DNA from: an uncultured Alphaproteobacteria bacterium
Lineage (GTDB): Bacteria > Pseudomonadota > Alphaproteobacteria > Rhodobacterales > Rhodobacteraceae
Direction: 5' to 3'
Assembly (NCBI GenBank): GCA_929200295.1
Contig: CAKMZE010000025.1
Coordinates: 15,431 to 28,176, forward strand
DNA length: 12,746 nt
In this document: in pieces, positions 7,396 through 12,746 of the stretch
Position numbering within the stretch: the first letter of the stretch is position 1
Layout of the letters: the number at the start of each line of letters is the position of its first letter
Program-made: the position numbers and the translations under genes
Notes under the pieces: generated by a model
What the model was told of the DNA's origin: nothing
The model's database searches: none
Seen by the model: only the letters and a program-made list of their open reading frames with translations

Positions 7396-7422
7396 GGGCG
7401 CTGATCTTTCGGCGCCCTTTTT
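7396..7422 (+). terminator. Rho-independent terminator of the proXWV operon
   Basis: GGGCGC (7396-7401) pairs with GCGCCC (7412-7417), extendable by a T-G pair, with a loop of about 10 bases, followed directly by TTTTT (7418-7422). The T-run overlaps the stop codon of the convergent M24 gene (TAA on the minus strand at 7421-7423). On the minus strand the same stem lacks an adjacent T-run, so it is mainly a plus-strand terminator. Confidence 0.85.
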
Positions 7423-8584
7423 ATATGATCGGTAGGGTCGCGGGTGCGCGGGTGCTTAAGAGCCGCGGCCCATCAGGGCAGAGCACGATGTTTTCTTCAT
7501 GCACCATCATCAACCCATCGCCATAGCTTAGTGAGGGTTCGAGCGTGAGCACCATGTTCTCTTTGAGCTCTGTGTGGTCAAAGGCGGCATGCGATGGTTG
7601 CTCGGTCAGTTGCAGGCCAAGACCATGGCCAAGCCGCCCGATATCGCCGCCGCTATCATCCATCTCTGCGATCACATGTGACATCGCGCGGAAAAGGTCA
7701 CGACAGGTATTGCCCGGTTTGGCGGCCTCTAGCCCTGCCTCGGTCGCGCGCCAAAGCGTATCATAAGCACGGCGTGCTTGATCATCAGCATGGCCAATCG
7801 CCCAATTGCGATCAAAATCACAATAATACCCATCCCACACGCAGCCCGTGTCCATCATTAACACATCCCCGCGCTGCAAAGGTTGTGAGGTTGGTGGTGA
7901 AATCACATCAGCATAGCCACCTTGCGCGGCCCCACCTACGAGATAGGGGACATCATCTGCCCCTCCGGATAGCGCTGTTTGTTTGAATTTTCGGAAGCAA
8001 GCATCCAACCCCATGCCTTCATGCACGAAATCCGGCACCTTTGCGAAGACCGCAGACCCAATCGCACAGATATGGGACAGCTTTGCGATCTCAGCGGGGG
8101 ATTTAATGCTACGGAGATTTTGGATCACCGGAGCTGCATCTGCGACCCGTAACCCAGGAAGGGCGGCATTCAACCTCTCCCAATCAGAAAGCGGCATGCG
8201 CAGCGCTGTTTCATGCCCCTTTGGCACCCCAATTTGCACGTTCTCGCGCGCAAGCGGCATCAGCAATTCCGTGAGTAAACTAACACCATCATCATCAGGC
8301 GCAGGTGCCGCCCATGTGCGGATATCATCAACCCATGTTTGCCGCATCAATGCGGCCCCGATCTCGGGAATTATTGCAATCGGTTTGCCCGTTGCTGGGA
8401 CAAACACAAACCACGGGCGCGTCGGGCTTTGCCAAAACAGCGTTTGAAAGCCTGTGAAATACTGCACATCCGCCTGCGTCGTCAGGAGAACCCCGGCGAG
8501 ATCAAGCGCGGCCATAAGGCTTTGGGCGCGTTCAGTACGCAGTTTATATTCTGTCTGTTGAAACCCACGCGCTGGTTCTTGCAT
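7421..8584 (-). CDS. M24 family metallopeptidase (Xaa-Pro peptidase / creatinase fold)
   Basis: Probably a cytoplasmic dinuclear-metal hydrolase. The 387-residue product has the two-part architecture of prolidases, Xaa-Pro aminopeptidases, creatinase and ectoine hydrolase: an N-terminal creatinase-like domain (about 10-160) and a pita-bread catalytic domain (about 165-387). All five metal ligands are recognisable: D245 in MMDTG, D256 in GYYCDFDRNW (the expected 11 residues later), H320 in GHGLG, E349 in LTLEPS, and E363 or E364 in HEENIVL. The ATG at 8584 is preferred because GGGGG lies 7 bases upstream; an in-frame TTG at 8608 would add 8 residues but has no ribosome binding site. It lies 86 bases downstream of manC on the same strand and converges with proV. 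Substrate (dipeptide, ectoine derivative or other) is unknown; nothing links it functionally to polysaccharide synthesis. Confidence 0.9.
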   Translation of the reverse strand: MQEPARGFQQTEYKLRTERAQSLMAALDLAGVLLTTQADVQYFTGFQTLFWQSPTRPWFVFVPATGKPIAIIPEIGAALMRQTWVDDIRTWAAPAPDDDGVSLLTELLMPLARENVQIGVPKGHETALRMPLSDWERLNAALPGLRVADAAPVIQNLRSIKSPAEIAKLSHICAIGSAVFAKVPDFVHEGMGLDACFRKFKQTALSGGADDVPYLVGGAAQGGYADVISPPTSQPLQRGDVLMMDTGCVWDGYYCDFDRNWAIGHADDQARRAYDTLWRATEAGLEAAKPGNTCRDLFRAMSHVIAEMDDSGGDIGRLGHGLGLQLTEQPSHAAFDHTELKENMVLTLEPSLSYGDGLMMVHEENIVLCPDGPRLLSTRAPATLPII

Positions 8585-8589
8585 GGTTT

Positions 8590-8646
8590 TGGCCCCCGCT
8601 TTAATCAAACGATTTCATGCTTATATATGTCGCAAAGCGGGCGCCA
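8590..8646 (-). promoter_or_regulatory. Inverted repeat enclosing the M24 gene's ribosome binding site
   Basis: On the minus strand, TGGCGCCCGCTTT (8646-8634) is complementary at 12 of 13 positions to AAAGCGGGGGCCA (8602-8590), with a 31-base AT-rich loop. The downstream arm contains the GGGGG ribosome binding site and ends 5 bases before the M24 ATG, so the folded mRNA would hide the translation start. It may regulate translation or weaken read-through from manC; there is no T-run after the stem. Function is inferred. Confidence 0.45.
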
Positions 8647-8670
8647 GAGCTATCTTATTTCCGCATGCGC

Positions 8671-10092
8671 TTAATCATTTTCATCGCGCGCATAGACGTC
8701 CTCATAGCGGATGATATCATCCTCACCAAAGTAACTTCCGGTTTGTACCTCAATCAAAGCCATAGGGACCTTACCAGGGTTTTCCATGCGGTGCACAGCA
8801 CCAAGAGGGATGTAAATTGATTGGTTTTCACTGACCAATTTAACCTCATCATCGACCGTGACACGGGCCGTGCCCTCGACCACGATCCAATGCTCTGACC
8901 GGTGATGGTGGCTTTGCAGGCTAAGTGCCGCACCTGGGTGCACAACGATCCGCTTTACATGAAAACGGTCGCCGACAACGAGGGTTTCAAACCAGCCCCA
9001 AGGGCGGTGATCCTTTGGGAAATGCTCTGCTTGCACGGCCCCTTGTGATTTTAGCTTTGTGACAGCTTGCTTCACGTTCTGCGTATGGTCTTTGTGCGCG
9101 ATCAAAACCGCATCGGGCATCGCCACGGCGATGATATCTTGCAGACCAATCCCCACAACGGCCTGTCCCGCGACCTCTGATCGTAAAAGCGTATCACGAC
9201 ATTCAAGCGCTGTGACAGGGCCTGAAAGGGCCAGACCTTGCTCAGCTGTTTCGCGCCAAACTGCGGCCCAGTCGCCCAAATCAGACCAGCGCCCGGAAAA
9301 GGGCATCACGCTGAGATTATCTGCCTTTTCCATCACAGCGTAATCGATCGAGATCGCAGGTGCAGTGGCCCAAGCCGTCGGATCAAGCCGCATAAAGCCA
9401 AGGTCAGATTTTGCATCCCGCACCGCTGAGGTCACAGAAGGAACGAGCTGCGGCGCATGCGTGTTAAACGCCTCCAGAATTGTCTGCACGGAAAACAGGA
9501 AAATCCCTGCGTTCCAGAGATAACGGCCCTCGGCGAGCATCGTCTCAGCAGTTTGAACATCTGGTTTTTCGACGAAAGCTTTCAGCGGTGAAATCTCTGA
9601 TGCACCATCAATGGGCTGGCTCAGCTCTAAATATCCATAGCCTGTTTCAGGGCGATCCGGTGTAATGCCAAAGGTCACCATTTGACCGGCAAGTGCCGCA
9701 GGCGACGCCGCAGCAACGGCTGCATGAAACGCCTCACCGTCAGGGATCACGTGATCTGATGGCGCGACAAGCATCAAAGCCTGCGGGTTTTGTGAAGCGA
9801 GCTGGAGAGCCGCTGCCAAAACAGCCGGCGCTGTGTCACGCCCCTCGGGCTCGATCAGTAAAGCAGCCGGCGCGATCTCAGCCGCGGCAAGCTGCTCGGT
9901 CACGATAAACCGGAATGCATTGGCTGTAACAACGATTGGGGCGGCGTAATCCGGGCCCGAAAGCCGCTTGGCTGAGGCTTGAAACAGGCTTTCATCACCC
10001 ATCAGTTTGGAAAACTGCTTTGGGTAGCTTTTCCGCGACAAAGGCCATAGCCGCGTACCAGCCCCGCCGCACAAAAGAATAGGTGTAATCAT
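8671..10092 (-). CDS. manC: Mannose-1-phosphate guanylyltransferase / mannose-6-phosphate isomerase (type II, bifunctional)
   Basis: Makes GDP-mannose from mannose-1-phosphate and GTP, and with its second domain interconverts fructose-6-phosphate and mannose-6-phosphate; cytoplasmic supplier of activated sugar for surface polysaccharide. The 473-residue length is the usual one. The N-terminal nucleotidyltransferase domain shows GGAGTRLWPLSRKSYPKQF (9-27), FVEKP (173-177) and WNAGIFLF (193-200). The C-terminal cupin (about 360-473) shows HRPWGWFE (362-369), the metal-binding HHHRSEHW (395-402) and GAVHRMENP (431-439). The ATG at 10092 has AAGAGG about 7 bases upstream; an in-frame TTG directly before it is not needed. 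It begins 21 bases after the stop of a broken aminotransferase, so manC was probably an internal gene of a sugar-nucleotide operon that has since been rearranged upstream. Also called cpsB or algA in other bacteria. Confidence 0.95.
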   Translation of the reverse strand: MITPILLCGGAGTRLWPLSRKSYPKQFSKLMGDESLFQASAKRLSGPDYAAPIVVTANAFRFIVTEQLAAAEIAPAALLIEPEGRDTAPAVLAAALQLASQNPQALMLVAPSDHVIPDGEAFHAAVAAASPAALAGQMVTFGITPDRPETGYGYLELSQPIDGASEISPLKAFVEKPDVQTAETMLAEGRYLWNAGIFLFSVQTILEAFNTHAPQLVPSVTSAVRDAKSDLGFMRLDPTAWATAPAISIDYAVMEKADNLSVMPFSGRWSDLGDWAAVWRETAEQGLALSGPVTALECRDTLLRSEVAGQAVVGIGLQDIIAVAMPDAVLIAHKDHTQNVKQAVTKLKSQGAVQAEHFPKDHRPWGWFETLVVGDRFHVKRIVVHPGAALSLQSHHHRSEHWIVVEGTARVTVDDEVKLVSENQSIYIPLGAVHRMENPGKVPMALIEVQTGSYFGEDDIIRYEDVYARDEND

Positions 10093-10113
10093 CAAGTGCC
10101 TCTTATTTTCAGA

Positions 10114-10524
10114 CTATAGCGCGGCTAAAGCGTCGATTGCTTGAGGGATCGGATAATGATGATTACCCACAAACAAACCATGCTCATCAATGTAATTGGC
10201 GTTTTTCAACGTACTGTGAATCTCATAATCAAAGTACTTCATCACTTCATTTTTTGCAAAGTTACCTGTGACAATAGGACGGCATTCAAACCCGATCTGT
10301 TTCAAATCGCGCACTAAATCTGCGCGAGGGGCTGCTGATGGATCCCGCAGGACCAATGAAAAGCCAAACCAGCTACTTTGACCAATTTCTTCCTGGATCA
10401 TAAACCGCGGATGATTGCCTAAGCACTCCTGCACCAATGCGCCATTTGCGCGCCGCCCTTTGATCAAATCAGGCAATTTCTCAAGCTGCGAACGCTCTAA
10501 TGCGCCCGACATTTCAAGTGGCCG
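10114..10524 (-). pseudogene. 3' remnant of a DegT/DnrJ/EryC1/StrS sugar aminotransferase
   Basis: Family members are PLP enzymes that act on nucleotide-linked keto-sugars. Here about 137 C-terminal residues survive, from LRPLEMSGALERSQLEKLP through SSWFGFSLVLR, ECRPIVTGNFAKN, VMKYFDYEIH and GLFVGNHHYPI to TAG at 10114-10116; full-length members have about 370-440 residues. The N-terminal two thirds, including the PLP-lysine region, is absent: that space is filled by the glycosyltransferase/hydrolase gene. The frame stays open upstream to an ATG at 10608, but this overlaps the neighbouring gene and most of those residues do not look like the family. The GNHHYPI tail recalls the clade with GDP-4-keto-6-deoxymannose 3-dehydratase (ColD) and RfbH-like proteins, which would suit a GDP-mannose locus with manC next to it; the subfamily is a guess. 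Almost certainly inactive. Confidence 0.8.
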
Positions 10525-10535
10525 CAGGGACGATG

Positions 10536-10549
10536 TCCTAGCTCTAGGA
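10536..10549. repeat. Inverted repeat at the glycosyltransferase / aminotransferase-remnant junction
   Basis: TCCTAG-CT-CTAGGA has perfect 6-base arms and spans the stop codon of the glycosyltransferase gene (minus-strand TAG at 10546-10544). Recognisable aminotransferase homology starts about 11 bases further along the transcript. It could be a recombination scar or coincidence. No direct repeats or insertion-sequence ends were seen beside it. Confidence 0.5.
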
Positions 10550-12586
10550 AGACCGTGCTTCTTGAACCTTCTCATGGACCGACTTTCCAATGTTTGGACG
10601 GCCATCACGGATTAAAGCGTCGCCGATTTTCTCTGTGAGGTAGAGATGGTTTTTGAGAATGGATTTCTCGCATAAGCCATTAATGTACCAAGATAACTTC
10701 CTTCGGTTGCGGTAAGCCTTGTAAAAAGAAGCCTCGGTAAGAGTTCCGTCGACCGCGGCGTGCATAATCGGTTTTAGAAGTTCTGCACGACGCATAAAAA
10801 GTGCGGATTTATGACCTGTGAACCACGTCTTGAGCAGATGCACAGGCGCACCTTTGTAACGGACGGCATGAAGCCTGTCGGGTTCAAAGCCTGGGTCGTA
10901 AAATATAAATGCTTTGCCGGATTCCCCTACTGTTTGGGCCGCATCCGCGTATCGGCCGGACCAGTCCTGTTTTCGGCCAGAACCGAACCGTTTTTCCCAA
11001 GGTACAAGATTTGTGTCTAGCGTCGATTGAGGCGAATAAGTGACAACAGTGCATCCGGGAGCTAAGGGGGCGAAGGCGGTTGACGCATATGCCCCCATAG
11101 AAGTTCCTGTCATCACGACCTTCTTGAACGCCTTGAAAAAGCCTCGTGCAGCAAGGTCCTCTAGGTAATCGAATAGGGCCTCGTCTCGATACCAATTGGT
11201 TTCAAAACACATAATGCCAAGATGAGACCAGCCCTCAGCCTCATAAAAGCCGTAGCCCCAGCTCTCTCTCGCAAGCGACGGGTCGCGCACGCTCGATAAG
11301 TTATCAAACGATACGATGAGCACATCTCGACTACGTTCAGTGAACTGAGCTGCAAATTTTTCATCCGAATGATAAAACCCTTTCCGATGATCCGAACGTC
11401 GCAGGTCTAAAAGCCAATTGGGAGCAGCGTTTTCCGGCTTAATTGCGTCGTTCGTTTGTGGGTCTGCGGCCGTGTTTGATACAACTGAAGCTCTTGGTGT
11501 GGCATGCACAGCGCCATTCTTAGTTTGGGCTTTGCGGCGTCGGGCGCGCAATGTCCACAACTCGTCCTTCTTGATTCCTTCGTCCACAGCCTTGGGGGAT
11601 AGTAAGGTTGCAGATACTTCAGGGTCATTTTTTTTGAGGTCCCGCGTCAATCCCTCAATTCTATCATGGAAGAAGCGCACGCAAGTGTCCTCAGCGTCCG
11701 CAATATCCGGGTATAGTTTTCTGATTTCAGAGATTTTCATCCGGACGCGATCTGCCCAGTGACAGATGGTGGTCTCTTCTATGTGATTTGAGTTGAATTT
11801 ATTATAATAATCAAAGTTGATACGGTCTGCGTCTACACTGTTTGCGGTGCCACGATACCGTTTCATCAAGAACAATTCGTTGGCTTTAATCATGTAGTGG
11901 TTCACTTGGCACAGATCATATCCGACGTTTGCAGGTGAGGCCGACCATCCTTTTTCGCGGTAATGTTCGGTAACGTCCTTGCCGGACCCATTGACCCATT
12001 TTAGTCCGCTGTTGGGTTTCTTATGCTCGCCCTTCAAGAACGGTCGATGCACGCCAAGCCGTTGAATAGGTCCAGGCCGGAACATAAACTTGAGTCCGTA
12101 GTGCCGGAGCGACACTTGTACGTCCTTCGGGGCCGCGCGTTTGAACTGATCTATGATCAGGTCAGGATTATAAGTGATCTTGCCACCATTCCCGAACACA
12201 CACCATGGCGCGCCGATGACGTCGCAAGGCCCAGTCGCGGCAAGTAAATCGTCAATTGTCCCGTTGCCCACGTGAATATTGAAAAACTCATCCGCATCAA
12301 CAACCAAGACCCATTCTGATGCGAGCACATGGTCCATTGCAAACGCACGGCGATAGGCTCTCTTCTGTGGGTCACCGGGTAGACCTTCAATGACTTCGGA
12401 ATTATCGAAGTATCGAATGATGCCAGCGTTATTCAGACGTTGCAGCAGCACATCGCTACCATCTTCACAATCATTGGCAAAAACGACAATATTATTAAAG
12501 CCGATCAACTGATGATAGGTGATCCATTCCAGTAGAAACGGCCCTTCATTTTTTGTTGTGACGATGACGGTGCGATCTTCTGTCAT
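10544..12586 (-). CDS. Two-domain protein: family 2-like glycosyltransferase fused to an alpha/beta-hydrolase-like domain
   Basis: Probably a cytoplasmic enzyme of surface-polysaccharide synthesis; 680 residues, no signal peptide or membrane segment. Residues 1-330 resemble the Glyco_tranf_2_4 type: VIVTTKNEGPFLLEWITYH (7-25), nucleotide-sugar/metal motif VDADEFF (96-102), GAPWCVFGNGG (125-135), and CQVNHYMIKANELFL (226-240). A polar linker (about 330-388) follows. Residues about 389-640 look like an alpha/beta hydrolase: nucleophile elbow GTSMG with Ser496 after VVM, then TYSPQ (516-520), with Asp564 in FYDPG and His592 in TGHKSALF as likely triad partners. The second domain might act as an acyl- or acetyl-esterase or transferase on the glycan; this is inference. 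The ATG at 12586 overlaps the upstream frame's TAA by one base. The region looks richer in A and T than manC, suggesting transfer. The stop lies beside a broken aminotransferase. Confidence 0.85.
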   Translation of the reverse strand: MTEDRTVIVTTKNEGPFLLEWITYHQLIGFNNIVVFANDCEDGSDVLLQRLNNAGIIRYFDNSEVIEGLPGDPQKRAYRRAFAMDHVLASEWVLVVDADEFFNIHVGNGTIDDLLAATGPCDVIGAPWCVFGNGGKITYNPDLIIDQFKRAAPKDVQVSLRHYGLKFMFRPGPIQRLGVHRPFLKGEHKKPNSGLKWVNGSGKDVTEHYREKGWSASPANVGYDLCQVNHYMIKANELFLMKRYRGTANSVDADRINFDYYNKFNSNHIEETTICHWADRVRMKISEIRKLYPDIADAEDTCVRFFHDRIEGLTRDLKKNDPEVSATLLSPKAVDEGIKKDELWTLRARRRKAQTKNGAVHATPRASVVSNTAADPQTNDAIKPENAAPNWLLDLRRSDHRKGFYHSDEKFAAQFTERSRDVLIVSFDNLSSVRDPSLARESWGYGFYEAEGWSHLGIMCFETNWYRDEALFDYLEDLAARGFFKAFKKVVMTGTSMGAYASTAFAPLAPGCTVVTYSPQSTLDTNLVPWEKRFGSGRKQDWSGRYADAAQTVGESGKAFIFYDPGFEPDRLHAVRYKGAPVHLLKTWFTGHKSALFMRRAELLKPIMHAAVDGTLTEASFYKAYRNRRKLSWYINGLCEKSILKNHLYLTEKIGDALIRDGRPNIGKSVHEKVQEARSS

Positions 12587-12746
12587 TATTCAACTTCTTT
12601 CAGCGTCGGCGTTGTTTGATCAGCTATCGTTTTCAGGCGGTCTTGACGGTCGACATACACTTTAGCCATTTTCTCTTTTTGCTCGGTTTGAAGTGGTCCC
12701 ACTAATTCGGACAGGTTTGCGGCTCAGCTAAGATGTAATCTGGTTG
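12586..12746 (-). pseudogene. Tail of an upstream gene with apparent frame break, right edge
   Basis: On the minus strand one frame is open from the window edge (QPDYILAEPQTCPN) and stops with TAG at 12704-12702. A second frame, open from 12723 just after a TGA at 12726-12724, reads ANLSELVGPLQTEQKEKMAK and ends ...TPTLKEVE with TAA at 12588-12586, overlapping the next ATG as TAATG. That overlap suggests the second frame is a genuine gene end. A single missing base near 12720-12725 would join the two into one continuous tail. Alternatively the second frame is an independent 27-residue ORF (ATG at 12669) and the first is the true end of the upstream gene. I do not recognise the protein family. 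Confidence 0.4.

Noticed and set aside
7421..8584. DMSP lyase DddP as identity of the M24 protein
   Set aside because: DddP is longer (about 450 residues) and has a modified set of metal ligands; this protein has the conventional D, D, H, E, E arrangement and a typical length for peptidase-like M24 proteins.
11799..11810. TTATTATAATAA palindrome
   Set aside because: It lies inside coding sequence for a Tyr-Tyr-Asn-Lys run and is explained by AT-rich codons; no sign of a regulatory role.

Overview
The window looks like a chromosomal segment of a marine alphaproteobacterium of the Rhodobacteraceae (Roseobacter group). This is inferred from the gene content and protein flavour: a homoserine dehydrogenase, class II fructose-bisphosphatase and RecJ run, a ProX/ProW/ProV betaine transporter, and a 3' intergenic motif GGCCTCCGGCGGGG that I recall as common in that family. 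No 16S or other phylogenetic marker is present, so the genus cannot be named.

Left part (1-3979, + strand): the 3' two thirds of hom (threonine/methionine branch of aspartate metabolism), glpX (gluconeogenesis), recJ (single-strand DNA exonuclease) and a complete tRNA-Glu(UUC) with its own promoter. This is ordinary core genome. recJ has a perfect TATAAT only about 10 bases before its ATG and no visible Shine-Dalgarno sequence, so it may be nearly leaderless.

Middle part (3980-7422, + strand): a three-gene osmoprotectant importer in the order proX (periplasmic glycine/proline-betaine binding protein), proW (permease) and proV (ATPase). A 225-base leader precedes proX and holds a 17-base palindrome. 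A GC-rich hairpin after proX probably lets the binding protein be made in excess over the membrane and ATPase subunits. proW and proV overlap by one base. The operon ends in a palindrome, the Rhodobacteraceae-type repeat and a rho-independent terminator.

Right part (7421-12746, - strand, convergent with the transporter): reading in the direction of transcription from the right edge there is the tail of an upstream gene whose frame appears interrupted, a 680-residue protein joining a glycosyltransferase to an alpha/beta-hydrolase-like domain, the 3' remnant of a sugar aminotransferase, manC (GDP-mannose synthesis), and an M24 (Xaa-Pro peptidase/creatinase fold) gene. This looks like the edge of a surface-polysaccharide locus that has been remodelled: the aminotransferase has lost its N-terminal two thirds, including the PLP-lysine region, and the break falls at or near the stop codon of the glycosyltransferase/hydrolase gene, where a small inverted repeat sits.

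No CRISPR array, insertion sequence, phage gene or clearly new multi-gene system is visible. The items most worth a second look are the glycosyltransferase-hydrolase fusion, the aminotransferase break point, and a 13-base inverted repeat that would hide the ribosome binding site of the M24 gene.
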